Assembly (NCBI GenBank): GCA_022376515.1
Contig: WTXI01000082.1
Location: 85,734-149,733 of the forward strand
Reading direction: 5' to 3'
DNA from: Lactifluus volemus
Lineage: Eukaryota > Basidiomycota > Agaricomycetes > Russulales > Russulaceae
Length of the DNA stretch: 64,000 bases
Shown here: positions 1 to 11,688 of the stretch, piece by piece
Layout: each line of letters starts with the position of its first letter
Numbering within the stretch: the first letter of the stretch is position 1
Notes under the pieces: generated by a model
Seen by the model: only the letters and a program-made list of their open reading frames with translations
Told to the model about the DNA's origin: nothing
Database searches by the model: none
Translations under genes and position numbers: made by a program

Positions 1-847
1 AATTATAAATACAATAGACAGCTTCTCCAGCTGGGCCATAAGGGAAAGCCGGGTGAGTCTATAACTTGTCGGGAAATAGGCGAATTCAGGGATATCGAGA
101 AGCGAGAGTGTGACAAGGCTGGCAGCAGCGCTAGTAAGTAAGGGTGATCCAATTGGAACGGAACCCTCCAAAAGTCTGAGATGGCGTAGATTGGGAGCTT
201 GAAACATTACAGGTAACCCCACTTCCGAGATGATCGGAGAATTGATATACACGCGTTCCAGAATTGGGAATAGTTCATCCATAGCTGTGACCAACTTGTC
301 CACATTTCGGAGCCTCCGAAAGTAAATGTGACGCACACGATCACGGTACGAAAGTGCGAGCAATATACCCGATTCATCTTCTGCTGTCAGCTGCCGCAGA
401 TCCAAAGTGTCAGGGTGATAATAGATGGTGAGTGGTAAATGTGGTGAATGTGCAAGCATGTCCGCTACAGGCACACCGTTCGTGCAGAGAAGATGAAGGT
501 CGAGCCGGGATGGTGATCCAAGAATAATATTTCGCCACAGTCGGCAAACGTGTGCCAGTTTGTACCACCACTGTTGGCGGGGCCATGCAATGGCCGTCCC
601 AGTTCCATCGTCATATTCGTCTAGATCTGCCAGCCGATAAAGATGAAATATATTGAGAAGTACGTCATCGTTGAGGATATAAATAGGTGAGTATCGTATT
701 TTTCTGTTGAGCCCTATTAATTCACGAGGTTGTGAACAGATCAGAGAAAAAAACGTGAAGGACTCGGATTTGGCACTCACGACTTGGCTCACGTCTGCCT
801 AGCCTTCTAATGAGAGGATAGATTATGGCAGAGAAGCAACCAGCCAT
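1..847 (-). CDS. F-box protein, copy A (partial at window edge)
   Basis: N-terminal part of an Agaricomycete F-box protein, presumably a substrate adaptor of an SCF ubiquitin ligase. The start ATG is at 847. Exon 1 (847-793) joins in phase to exon 2 (from 713) across a GTGAGC...TAG intron. Exon 2 stays open to the window edge, about 235 codons. It encodes an F-box core (ILNDDVLLNIFHLYRL), then WWYKLAHVCRLWRNIILGSP, the usual F-box/post-F-box arrangement, then leucine-rich-repeat-like segments (APNLRHLRLLEGSVPIGSPL). The frame is undamaged, unlike its copy at 5014-6529. The leucine-rich C-terminus lies outside the window. Target unknown. Confidence 0.8.
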
Positions 848-1064
848 TTTCAGAGACTCGGAGGTGCCAGCGGTAATGAGTAGAGACTCATGGGATCGGA
901 CTCAGAGTAACTAGGTGCTGAGCTTTACCCAGAATGGGACGCTGGTGTCCACTTTCATTGTCGCATCGTCTCCACGCTTTTGCAACCATGTGTCCTTCCC
1001 TTTTCTCAGGTAGGACCAATTAGACTAATATAAACAAGTTTAAAGCCGAAAAGTCGGTTTGTAT

Positions 1065-2117
1065 CTATGATATGTAGGAACTCATCGCCACTGATCTGGC
1101 ACTGATTTCAAGGTCTGTGTCCTCACCATCGCCGCACAGATAGTCACCACCCTCTGTATCACTTCCATTAGCTCCAGCATCATCCAGGACACTTGAAACT
1201 GAAGCCTGGGCAGCACGCCTCTGAGCACTTCGCTTTGCATTCTTGATATATTGCTTGAGCATTTCCTTAATGGGCCAATACGCAGGGAACCTTTTGGAAG
1301 TGAGGTAAGGGTACCTTTTTCGTATCTGAAGAATGATTAGTACCATAAGAGTAGGCATCACGGTGGACATACCAGAGCCTCCAGAGTCCCGAGTTTTGCG
1401 TGGCTTTGTTTTTTGTACGAACACAGTTTGTTGATTCCAATACGGGCCGAGAGGTACCTGACGTCTCTTTAAAGGGGCGAGAGTCAACTTTGAAAGGACA
1501 GTGGAGACCCCATCAGAGTTTGGGTGACAAACTTTGATGGCGACAGACGAATGTTGAATGATGGCAAAAAGGGCTCACAAGCATGGCTTTATACTGCTCC
1601 CTCGCTTTGACACTCCCATCCAACTCCATCGCTTTAATCAGCACAAACCCCTTCTTTCTGTCCCCTGCCTCTCCAAAGGGCTTCTCAATGACAACGACGT
1701 CTTCGACATGATTGGCTCGGTTCAAGCTCGCAAGCACCTCATCACGAGCTTGTTCAGTGCTTGCAATCTCAGCATCGATGGCCTTAAGTCGAGCTACAGT
1801 ATTAGAAAATGAATCAGTTGTCTCATCGAAAGATTGGAAGACGTACCTTGTAATGTTGCCACCTCATCACTGGTACCATCGGCACGCGGTTCAACCTCCT
1901 GCCTTAGTGTAACTGGCATCGCAGGTGCTCCATCGTTCTCCTTTTCGGCGATACTCCACTCTCGTTGCTTGGTGGGGCGAGGAGGCCTAGGCCTTGAACG
2001 GGATGCTTTGCTGGCTGTGGCCGCAAGACGAGTAGCGGCACTCTCTTGGGCATTTTGCTCCGTGCGCAAAACCGGATATCGCGAGGCCTTTTCTTTGCTT
2101 ATACGTGTAGCTGGCAT
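1065..2117 (-). CDS. Multi-exon basidiomycete protein of unknown function
   Basis: Exon 1 (2117-1847) begins MPATRISKEKASRYPVLRTE and is Arg/Pro/Ala-rich. It joins in phase to exon 2 (from 1793), which reads ARLKAIDAEIASTEQARDEV, a short coiled coil, followed by a MELDGSVKAREQYKAML segment. A last exon reads IRKRYPYLTSKRFPAYWPIK and ends in an acidic tail with a stop at 1065. The blocks resemble a repetitive, often transposon-adjacent Agaricomycete family; this is recognition only. The frame could not be closed with canonical sites between about 1370 and 1550: the natural frame of the middle exon needs a 1-nt shift. The gene may therefore be slightly decayed, or one exon is misplaced. It sits inside the left F-box duplication unit as if inserted there. 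Confidence 0.5.
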
Positions 2118-3560
2118 TGATGTCTAGTCGTAGAGGATTGAGTTTGGGGGATGGGTGGGGGTAGAAGTAGAGTCTGTAACCCCGAGTTGAACCGTGAACG
2201 GCAAGGAAAAAACAGCGAAGTCAATTTCGCTCCTGGCGCTTATATCACCTCCGCTTTTCTCTTTTGCCCGTCTTCCGGCTCAAAAAAATGAAGTGTCTCT
2301 GTCCTCGTGGACGGAAAGGTGATCCGCAAACACTCCGCCCCCAACTTCGTGGCCATGCACGGCCCCACATTCGTGCCCTTCAGATCCATGGAAATGTTAC
2401 GAGCCCAAGGAGCCTTTGCCGAGCATCAAAACACACCACAGGCATCTGACCACCAGTGACCTCCCCAAGGACGCCTCTTCATGCCAAAATCCCCAGGAAC
2501 GCCTCTGCGTTTCAAAAAAAGTCCTCAAATCCACATATTGCCACGCACGGCACCAAATCACAGCAACTTGTAGGAGCACCGCGCCCGGGATCTTCACCCC
2601 AGCCGGGGCTGCCAAATTTTTCCCGTCCGGATTCGCCATTTCCCCACACAATCGCTGGCATAATTGATGACGATGTTCCACTCCACATTCACATCTTTTG
2701 GATGACTCTGTAGGGCATACAAATGACGCTCAGGTTTCAAACAGTGACGCCGGTGTGATCCCCCCCTCTCCGCTTCATCCCCTGTTCAACCACGCCACTG
2801 CCATGCCGTCGTAGTTCTGCCCATTTTGCGGCTTTATTCGTCGCCCTCTTCCCATGATGCATGATGGGTGATGCACGCGCTGACCGCATACGACGGTTTC
2901 AACTTGAGGTTCACATCATATAAGGATTGTCAATTCGCGTATAAAAGTAACACATTCTCGCATCGTCATTCCTCCGTCGAATCATCACTGCGTCCCTCCT
3001 CAGCCATATCCTGTTCTCTGTTCTCCCGCAGAACCACTCTTGCAACCCCTTCTTCCTTTACACACCTGCACGTCACGCGTCACGATGTATAAGCTAACCT
3101 GGATACTCTTCGCCTTCATATCCCTCGTCCTTTCCGTCCTCACTTCTCCTGCGCCAGTGCCGGCACTTTAATTACTTCATGAGCTGGAGAAACGCATGAC
3201 ACGCAGCATGTCTCTATCTATCATGCTAGTTCCATGAAGCTGACGTTTTCGACCCATGGGAACCTGCCAGTGCAGTGGTACCCGACCTTGGTAACCTCGA
3301 TTGGACCTACGTCAATCGGTCGAAGCGATGTCCAAGACCCTTGCAACTGATGGAGTTGAACCCTAATTGTCTACGCATGTATACCTCTCCCATGACTTGA
3401 CCGTGTAGCTCTGGAGTGCCATAGATAGGGACTGGAAGAGATGGCGACGGACGTACAGAAACATCACTCGTTCTCTGGAGTCCGGTCGACAAGGCACCCT
3501 CTGATGCGACCACGTTTTGTGACCCACTCGGGACATCACCTCACTCCCATCTAGGGCTCA
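2118..3560. other. No gene recognised
   Basis: No reading frame here has convincing coding character on either strand. The right unit of the 1-7.9 kb duplication has no equivalent of about 1000-3540, so this stretch and the gene to its left look like one inserted or retained block. Confidence 0.5.
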
Positions 3561-4360
3561 ATGACAGCTCGTCGTCATCTTACCAGCCATCCCTTATTTC
3601 AAATGTTTGGTCCAGCGGGAGCGGAGCAGTACATCACCCGCCTTTTGAGGGGGTTCGACTACCAATCGCCTCCCCCTCTGGAATGGCCAGGCGCATTCTT
3701 TACCACCATTCCCATTCCTTCCATCCATATCGATGGAAGGCCTGCTTGGCTTCTCTACTACCAGATTCGCTCTTCTAGCGCCGTTGTTCCACAATACAAT
3801 CCTCCCGACGCCCGTCGCTACACCAATCCGATGTTTTATATGCCTATCTTCTTCGTTCAGAATAATAGGGTAGACTTGGGCTTGAACCTGATCCAAGCTG
3901 TAGTGGGTAACTGCGGGAGGAGTGCTCACTGAAGCCCCAATCGGGACCTACCCGGAGATGTACGTTTGCATCAAGGTGGGCATTCTCCCAACTCGCACGT
4001 CTGACAAACATTGAGTGTATTGACTTATTCTTCCATGGCCTGGTTACGACGACTGGTACAAACAGATCGCTTCCAGGGACCAAACATCAGCCCGCGCTAC
4101 GAGAAACTGGCAAAGCGGGTCGCGAATGCGGTGTACCGTACCTGTTCCTACGCGTGAGCTCCCCAAACCCACTTTTTTTCTCACAGTAACGTATAACATT
4201 GAGGAAGTAGCACGGCTGAGTGGTCGCGACCCAGCGTGGAGGGTCGGTGACAACAACGGCATCAGGAAGGAAGATGTCAACCTGATAAGATTGGTCCAAG
4301 TCGCCGAGGGAGGCTGACAGCCATTCTCTAACTCAATCGTTTTATCGGGCACTATCAACT
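3561..4360 (+). pseudogene. Decayed member of a basidiomycete-specific family, copy A
   Basis: The frame reads QMFGPAGAEQYITRLLRGFD, WPGAFFTTIPIP, PPDARRYTNPMFYMPIFF and NRVDLGLNLIQAVVGNC. It is a diverged copy of 6806-7671. Relative to that copy it has an 8-nt net deletion just after GNCG, which shifts the frame and brings a stop at about 3930. It also has a stop where copy B has Trp, near 4315 (VQVAEGG-stop against VQVAQGSWEP). The C-terminal block SGRDPAWRVGDNNGIRKEDV remains recognisable before that stop. The family is common in Agaricomycetes and has no known function. The downstream 50 bp (4370-4420) also match the tail of copy B at 7850-7895. Confidence 0.65.
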
Positions 4361-5013
4361 TGAGCATCTGTGCGCCTCGGGCTAGGTGCTATGTGATGCA
4401 GCCTCAATGACCCTAATCTCCTAATTCGCTGCCAATTGCCCCGCCAACAGCACTGGCAACCTCAGCGTTCAGCGACTCCGCGGTTTCTTTTCTACTGTTC
4501 TGGTGGCTTCTTTAACTTTTTTTGTTTGATGTTAGAGGATGAAGGGATGGGCGCTGTTGGTGGTCATTGACTGAGGGTAAATCCTTCCCCGCCAGAGGTC
4601 TTTTTTTTTTTTGGCCCGGGAAATGCCGTATAAAGTCACGTGCCAGATTTCCTCGCCGCACATCATCGTGGTAAAGGAAGAAGAATACTTTGGTGATAAC
4701 TAGTTACATCTGATGTAGTGGAGACGAAGCAGGAAGTCAGGTCACTGTGAACACTTGTTTTGCCAACGGAGGGCTACATTACATCGTACGAACCTATGAA
4801 GGGAGTCACCAAGAAATGCGGGAGAGAGAGATTATAGTTAGAGAATCTGAGGTAGGCTTCGAGTAAGGGTATGTGATAGCCATCAAGATGCAATCCGAGT
4901 ATACAGTACAATGAGGATAGGCCATTCGAGCTCCTTAATGTTGCGATCCCATCACTTACTAACAGGTGAGGTGAGTGTAAATGCAACTAAGATATGTACT
5001 CTCGATGCACTGG
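4361..5013. other. Intergenic, no gene recognised
   Basis: It contains the duplicated tail sequence shared with 7850-7900, a T-rich run near 4600, and nothing with coding character. It separates the two units of the F-box tandem duplication. Confidence 0.5.
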
Positions 5014-6529
5014 TTACTCCAGCACCGAATCGAACATGGAAAGATCCACCAACCGCAGGCTGACGGGATGTCCCGATACTTGTCGTTCATTGAGAAATGT
5101 GGTAAATGCGTCCTCAACATCGCTTCCTACAGAATATCCAACTTCCTCAAGGTTCGGAAGGAGCCCCAGTGGTGGCTCTCCATCGTCAGATGGTATGGAA
5201 CCGAAGAATTTGCTGACGAGATTATCTTGCACATGAATGACCTTCGCGTTGGTGAACGGCCTAAGAATTTCACGCCATTGTATTTGGTTGACATTGGACC
5301 ATTGTGACGACTTGAATTGTTTGTGATGGTAGCTGAATGTGACTTGCTCGACAACAGAAAGTATGGGTGAAAGTGAACCAAAAACTGCAAATTGCGCCGC
5401 AGAAGGAACTTGCCAATCGAGATGTCCGGACCAGATCTTCAACAGCAACTTGAAAGGAGTGTCCCACTTGCAAGGGACCGCATGTAAGGAAACGGAAAGT
5501 GCACCGAAAATTACATGGACAGCGCTAAATGTGACGTTCGTGGATGTTTGCATGAACTGCAAGAGGTGTGGAACAGTAAAGGAGGAGTGATCAAAAAGAT
5601 AGACTTGAAGGGTGTTGAGCGAAGGGGCGCTGATAGGAGCAACAAGACCTTCCAAATTGGCGCTCAGACCCGGAACTCAAACCATTGTAGGTTGGGAAGT
5701 GCGACCGTGTCCAGGAGTCTGGCGCGACTGCCATTCAACACTACGGTTGCGAAGAGGGGATTGAAATCTAATCGACAGCTTCTCTAGCTGGGCAATAAGC
5801 GAAAGCCGGGTAAGTATATAACTTTTCGGGGTATCGAGAACGGGTCCGGCAATAGTGAAATGTATGAAGGGTGATTCAATTGGAACGGAATCTGTCCATA
5901 GTCTGAGATGGCGTAGATTGGGCGCTTGAAACGTTGCAGGAAAGACCACGTCGAAGCGAGAACGGATATACATGCGTTCCAGAATTGGGAATTGATCATC
6001 CATAGTTGCGACCAACTTGTCCACATTATTGGGCATCCAAAAGTCGATGTGACGCACGCGGTCACGGTGCGAAAGTGCGAGCAATAAACCCGATTCATCT
6101 TCTGCTGGCTGCTGCAGATCCAAAGTGTGATAACAGATGGTGAGTGGTAATGTGGTGAATGTGCAAGCATGTCCGCCACAGGCACACCGTTGGTGCACAC
6201 GAGATGAAGGTCGAGCCGGGATGGCGATCCAAGAATGACATTTCGCCACCGTCGACAAACACGTGCCAGTTTGTACCACCAACTTTGGCTCACGGCCATC
6301 CCAATTCCATCGTCACATTCTGCCAGTTGATAAAGATGAAAATGTTGAGAAGTACGTCCTCGTTTAGGATGTGAATACGTGAGTGTCGCCTATTGCCGTT
6401 GAGCCCTATTAATTCGCAAGCTTGTGAACAAACCAGCCTGAGCGAACACAGCTTGGAGGATTTGGAAGGCTCACCTCTGCCGCGCCTTCTAATGAGAGGA
6501 TAGATTATGGCAGAGCAGCGACCAACCAT
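5014..6529 (-). pseudogene. F-box protein, copy B (frameshifted)
   Basis: Tandem paralogue of the F-box gene at 1-847 and the more complete of the two in the window. The start region (ATG about 6529) and the first intron match copy A. The F-box (ILNEDVLLNIF) is then broken by a 1-nt deletion near 6343. A second 1-nt deletion near 6150 breaks LAHSPH from the following block. At least one more shift occurs near 5660-5720, where the frame of RLLDTVALPNLQWFEF is left. The C-terminal 213 codons (5655-5014) are again open and contain leucine-rich repeats (LPNLEEVGYSVGSDVEDAF). Several independent indels make sequencing error an unlikely sole cause. Confidence 0.75.
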
Positions 6530-6805
6530 TTTTGAGAGGTGGTAGGTGTGGTTGAAGGGTGTTTAGTACTGTAGAAACTCATGGGCTCAGTAAGGGCCAG
6601 GGTTAACAGGCGCTGAGCTTTACCCAGAAATGGGACGCTGGAGTACACTTTTCATTGTCGCATCGTCCATGAACCGCACACCCTTTCCACACTTTCGCAG
6701 CCTCACCCTCCATCAACTTGTATAGTTAAGAATCATATCTAAACAGTAACAGGTCGAGTTCTCTCCCCTTTGTACTTTCGGCGTCCTAACGTCTGGAACT
6801 TACAG

Positions 6806-7671
6806 ATGGAGATGGATCTACGCATTGACGGCTACATCTCTCAAATGTTTGGTCCAGCGGGCGCGGACCACTACATCACCCGCCTTTTGAGCGGGTTCGA
6901 CTACCAATCGCTCGAGCCCACTAACACTCCGCAATGGCCAGGCGCATTCTTCGTCACCACTCCCACTATACAGACTCGGAATGTCCCTCCTTTCATCCAT
7001 ATTAACGGATGGCCTGCTTGGCTAGTCGACTACCAGATTTGCTCTTCTGGCACGGTCGTTCCACAATACGTTTGGCGCCCAAACTTGTTGACAATACTCC
7101 CGACGCCCGTCGCTACGCCAATGCGTCACTTAAAATGCCTATCTTCTTTGTTCACAACAATAAGGTAGACTTGGGCTTGAACCTGATCCACGCTGCAGTG
7201 GGTAACTGCGGGATGCTGTTGGATGCGCACGTTGCTGCCCTAGTCGGGGTCTGCGCCACGATGCGAATTCGCATCAAGGTGGGCGTTTTCCCAACTTGAC
7301 GACTCGGAACATTGAGTGTATTAATTTACCTTTCCAGTGGCCTGGTTACAACGACCTCGACAGACAAATCATGACCAGGGACCAGACACCAGACCGCCGC
7401 ACGATTACCCTCGAGAAATTGGCAAAGTGGGTCGCAAGGGCGGTGTGCCAGTTCCTAGACGTGAGCTCTCCAAACCTACTTGCTTCTCATGTCAACGTAA
7501 TATTTAACCGTGAGGCAGGAAGCAGGACAGATCAATGGCCGCGACCCAGCGTGGAGGATCGGTGACGGCACCGGCATCAAGAAAGAAGATGTCAATCTGA
7601 TAGGACTGGTCCAGGTCGCCCAGGGAAGCTGGGAGCCCATTCTCCAACTTGATCGCTTTATCGAGCATTAG
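6806..7671 (+). pseudogene. Decayed member of a basidiomycete-specific family, copy B
   Basis: Exons can be followed in order: MFGPAGADHYITRLLSGFDY, then PDARRYANASLKMPIFF, then RIRIK, an intron (GTGGGC...TTTCCAG), WPGYNDLDRQIMTRDQTPDR, an intron (GTGAGC...GGACAG), and INGRDPAWRIGDGTGIKKED with a stop at 7671. The splice phases of the last three exons close. The first exon carries an extra 23 nt relative to copy A after VVPQY (about 7068-7091), which throws the frame off. The gene is therefore probably dead, unless an unrecognised intron lies there. The alternative is a real but unusual N-terminal intron. Function unknown. Confidence 0.6.
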
Positions 7672-9076
7672 CAACCTGAGGTGGCCACAGACTCGGAAGC
7701 CACATGCTTTTAACTTGAGAGTCAGCATCACTGGGGTGTTTTTGATTTGGTAAACTACTACTTGCACTACCAGTAACCGTGCGTCGTCCAGTGTGCCACC
7801 ATGTCGTGCCCTCTGCGCTTGTGATGCCACATCTGCCGTAGTAGTCATCTGTGCGCCTCGGGCTAGATGCTATGTGATACAGCCTCAATGACCCTGATCT
7901 GCTGCCAATTCACTTCTCCTCTTTATGGGTAGCACCGTCCATAATACAGTAGTACTCACTCCTAACTTCCATTACTTACATCTCCACCCGCAGTATTCGT
8001 GCCCTCATAGCTCTGACTCATTGGATATGTACGCCCGGCGCCTGCTTCCGAGTCGCTGTGGGGCCACGTCTAGCTACGTTCGCAGATGTCTTTAAATAAA
8101 ACCTCCCTTCCCCTTCTTTGGATGAACAGCACAAAGGAAAATCGGATTTCCCGCCCCTCTTTTTCTTTTACACTAAATCTCTATTTTGTGAAATTTTCAC
8201 AGAGCTCGTCGCTTCTCGTATCTGTCATAGTAACTGTCACCTTGGCATTCTCGCGACGTTGTATCTTTTTCTCTCAGTTGAGTTCACCTGCTCAGCCCCC
8301 CTGAGTGTGCATGACATCCATCAACACAGAGATCCCATGCCATGCACTCGTCCACCCAGGGTCAACAACCGGAAACAAATGTACGGGGTGCCAAACGAAG
8401 AATTAGGGATGTCAGAGAAAACTTTTTCATGCACTTCACACGATCGCTCTGTTGATTAGCAAGTTATCAAAACAATAACCGACCCCACTCCGGAGATTAC
8501 AGTATCTGAGGGGAGGTATGGAGGATTAATATTCTTACAAAAGAGTAATAAATTACACCACGACACTGAAACACGGCTTGGCAATTGTCACCATATCCTC
8601 ACTCCGGCCCGGGGATAGGAAGAAGTTCGTAGTTGACATGAGGCACATGATTACCATCCGCCGCCCTAGCCGGCGGGGCTGCTGGGCAAAGAGGCATCAA
8701 GCTACATTTTGAATTTGTAACGTCTCATCAATCTCAATTCTCACTTTATTCGTTACGGACTTTCATAAGCGCGGACCTCGGCGCGCAAGTTCGTGTAGTA
8801 CGATTACAGATGTATGTTCCATCGCTTTGCCGGACAATGACAATGGCAGCAGACAGAAGGTAACACCAGGACATTCGAAGCATGGGATCAGGGAAAGGAA
8901 GGTAATTAAAAGAATCAAGGGACGACGGTGGGATAGAGATAATGATACAGCGTAGGTGTGTAATGCAGAGATATGATGCAGGTAATGCTGTGAATGGAAA
9001 TATGTGAAGAAACACGATAAAGTCATGAGAGGATCCTGAACGACATAAAGTTCGGGTATATATGCGCCGAGGCCAG
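7672..9076. other. Intergenic, no gene recognised
   Basis: The first 230 bp are the conserved tail of the duplication unit. The rest is pyrimidine-rich spacer. Short open frames near 8100-8460 show no coding pattern. Reverse-strand frames at 8746-9344 overlap the next gene and read as shadows. Confidence 0.5.
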
Positions 9077-10192
9077 TCACCGTGCTATAGAATTGCTCAG
9101 TGGGCTGCGTATGCGAAGCGTGCGGAGATGAAAGTTCGGCGTCCTGGCGTTGCCACGTTCGTGAAGGCGAAGGATGTGAGTCGCAACCAGTTGCGACATC
9201 GTGTATACACGCTTCTCTGCGGAGACCTGCGACGGTACGCGTGGCGAGACTAGACCAGGCGGGGAACAAAGAGGCACAGAATTGTCTAGGAGTTGGAACT
9301 GAGATGGTGGAACAGTAGGTAGAGGTGTCAGGCGATGTACGCAAGGCGACGTGGGACTGGCCGGCAGTGGGTCTAGGGTTACGTCCATCGCATCCCTACC
9401 TGTTTCCATCTCCGGCGATGGCGGTGGTGCACGTGTGCCCTCTTGGGGCACACACGATAGTGGTAAATGCCTGTTCTCTATCATTGCGGGGGTTGCATCC
9501 ATAAGGGTGGAAGCGCAGCCACTCAGGTGTAGACGTTGAGCGAGGCGTACCACGAGCTGTTGGTCCAAGCCACGCAGCTCTTCTCTCACCCTTTCCACCA
9601 TGGCATCCCTGATACCTGATCCGTCATCGATGTCCATAGAGTCTAGACCACTATCCAAAGTCACACTTTGTCTGCACTCAGTCTCCACATGTAAGGCGAC
9701 GATACTGCGGTGCACGGTGGCCGAAAACTGGAGATCTGCAAGGACATGTTTGTTCTTCTTTGACCGCTTGGCAATGGGACGGGTGACAGCCGTAACAGAC
9801 GCTCGTGCTGAAGGGGGAACAAGGGCACCGGTGCGACGACGGCGCGGCTCGATGGGAAGGGGCCGTTTGAGTCCCGGAGGCGCGACTGTTGTCTCTCCAG
9901 CGGACAATGTAGGAAACAGAATTGCATTTTCCCCCTCTTGCGAAGAATCTAGAGGCATCGACGAGAGTGGCTTCGATGTGCGTAGCGCCGTGGTACTTGT
10001 TAGGGCAACGGTTGCTGAGGCTTTTCGGGACGGAAAGCGCGAAGGAGGTCCACGATCGGACTTAAGAGGCCTACTCGTGGACTGCCTCAGAGGGACCGTG
10101 TTTGTTTTGTCACCAAATGGCCGTAAGGTTGTAACGATAGGTTTGGAGTTGAAAGCGTCCGGGGCAGAAATAAGCGTGTGAATGTCATACAT
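9077..10192 (-). CDS. Disordered protein of unknown function, 372 aa
   Basis: Single-exon gene. The frame is open upstream to 10324, but the ATG at 10192 (MYDIHTLISAPDAFNSKPIV) fits best: the upstream part is poor protein sequence in a region that reads as 5' UTR. The protein is basic and Ser/Thr/Pro-rich, with a conserved-looking N-terminus (RPFGDKTNTVPLRQ), a central basic patch (RPIAKRSKKNKH, a likely nuclear signal), and a final block TMSQLVATHILRLHERG ending near SPLS. The RxxxxxxN arrangement near residues 24-31 resembles a degenerate APC/C destruction box, and a securin-like cell-cycle protein is one possibility; this is a guess. The C-terminal block resembles that of 36388-38799. Confidence 0.6.
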   Translation of the reverse strand: MYDIHTLISAPDAFNSKPIVTTLRPFGDKTNTVPLRQSTSRPLKSDRGPPSRFPSRKASATVALTSTTALRTSKPLSSMPLDSSQEGENAILFPTLSAGETTVAPPGLKRPLPIEPRRRRTGALVPPSARASVTAVTRPIAKRSKKNKHVLADLQFSATVHRSIVALHVETECRQSVTLDSGLDSMDIDDGSGIRDAMVERVREELRGLDQQLVVRLAQRLHLSGCASTLMDATPAMIENRHLPLSCVPQEGTRAPPPSPEMETGRDAMDVTLDPLPASPTSPCVHRLTPLPTVPPSQFQLLDNSVPLCSPPGLVSPRVPSQVSAEKRVYTMSQLVATHILRLHERGNARTPNFHLRTLRIRSPLSNSIAR

Positions 10193-11688
10193 GATCAAGG
10201 GAAGAGACAAGCGTCGTCGTGGTCGTGTGTAAAGACAGAGAGTGTGTGGTGGTTGACGTCGACCAGCGGATACGCAGAGTCTCGAGATCGTGTAAATGAC
10301 GACGACGGCGGGTGAGGTGAACACGGGGACGGGAAAAGGAATTTTGTCGGTAAATGGCGAACCCCAAACTTATATAGTTGACCAAACAAACCCAAACATC
10401 ACGTCGCGCTGAAACCACGCGTTCTGGTCACGCACAATAAACCAGACGTCTCAGGGTTTTCTGCCTCGAGGCTGCTTTTCGAGCCTCATGTTTTGGAGCT
10501 GAATCCTCTTCTCCTTGCGTGCTCCAATCCGTCTCAGGATTCTTTGCCCTACCATCAGATTTCTTCCTTGGCCTAGCCGAATGCCTTAATCTACTTCGCC
10601 GCGGGTGATTTTCACGTGAAACAGGGATTCATATAGATTTCCACCCTTTCACATGGCTTGTTCAATCAGAAAAGTGCTTCTGGTGGCGCTGGCGCCTAAC
10701 CTTATCTTGACCGCCTTTACCTAGGCCAATTCTTGCGGACCTCCTCTCGTATGGGTCTCGCGAAGCTAACAATTGTTTCTTGTCGACACTACGACGAAAT
10801 GTAGGCCGAGCCTTGTTTTCAAATCATCAAAAATTTTCTCGGATAGCGGCAGTATCGTTGGCGCAGTCATTTTTCGCGTCGTCATCGCTGTACGCGCCGC
10901 ACGGGTACGTTCGCGGGAGAATGAGAACGAGAATGCGGCGCGGAAGGGTTAAGATAAGTTGAGTATGGTGAGAAGTACGACAACTACGAAACCGGAGGGC
11001 GCAGCCTGGGGGGGCGTTCCTCAGGGCAAACTCTTCGAAGCGTAAACACCGAGGAATTTCGGAGAAAATAGCTACCGTCTTCGCTGCCTCTATTTGCAAA
11101 CTGTAATCTTAAATTCATCTGAAGATATAGCCATGCATAGTCGGAATGAGACAGACGAACGCACAGTACGGGCGCAGATGTAATACGGCGATATACACGG
11201 GCACAAGCACTGCGGGTGAAAAATGTAAGTAATGAGAGCCGGGAGTGAGATCGTACAAAGTGAGATCAGAAACAAGGAGAGGTGTAGATGGTAGGGGGAA
11301 AGATGACACGTGTACTGTCAGCATTCATTGCGGGTTACTCACTCTCCGCGAGAGGACGGGTATATCATGAAGCGCGAGCTGAGATGGGATTCAACATATG
11401 GTGCAGTAATTGGACCGAGAAAAAAGGAGACAGAAGAGATAGTGCTGAAAATTTGGCCATAGAAAAATCGGAGCTTTGGGGGAGGTAAATACGGGACGAG
11501 GCAGTGTAGCACAACATTGAGCCCGAGGGGTTGTGTATGCTCGTAGCTTTGAGGCGTTCTAGAGTACCAGACGTGACGACTTGGTTGTGCACCGGATGTC
11601 CAGAAACAAAGGCGGATGGCTCCAAGGACAGTGTCTGTGCGGTCGCCGGCTGAACTTGCATCGCCCATACATAAAACCAGCTCCCAGA
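10193..11688. other. Intergenic between two minus-strand genes
   Basis: The right end (10193-10420) is probably the 5' leader and promoter of the 9077-10192 gene. The remainder has no convincing coding pattern on either strand. Confidence 0.5.

Noticed and set aside
8746..9344. 193-codon minus-strand frame overlapping the 9077-10192 gene
   Set aside because: It is out of phase with the better supported gene and has no protein-like composition.
9600..10181. 193-codon plus-strand frame
   Set aside because: Antisense shadow of the 9077-10192 coding sequence.
10183..10324. Upstream extension of the 9077-10192 gene to an ATG at 10324
   Set aside because: The extra 44 residues read like translated leader and the internal ATG at 10192 starts the conserved-looking part.
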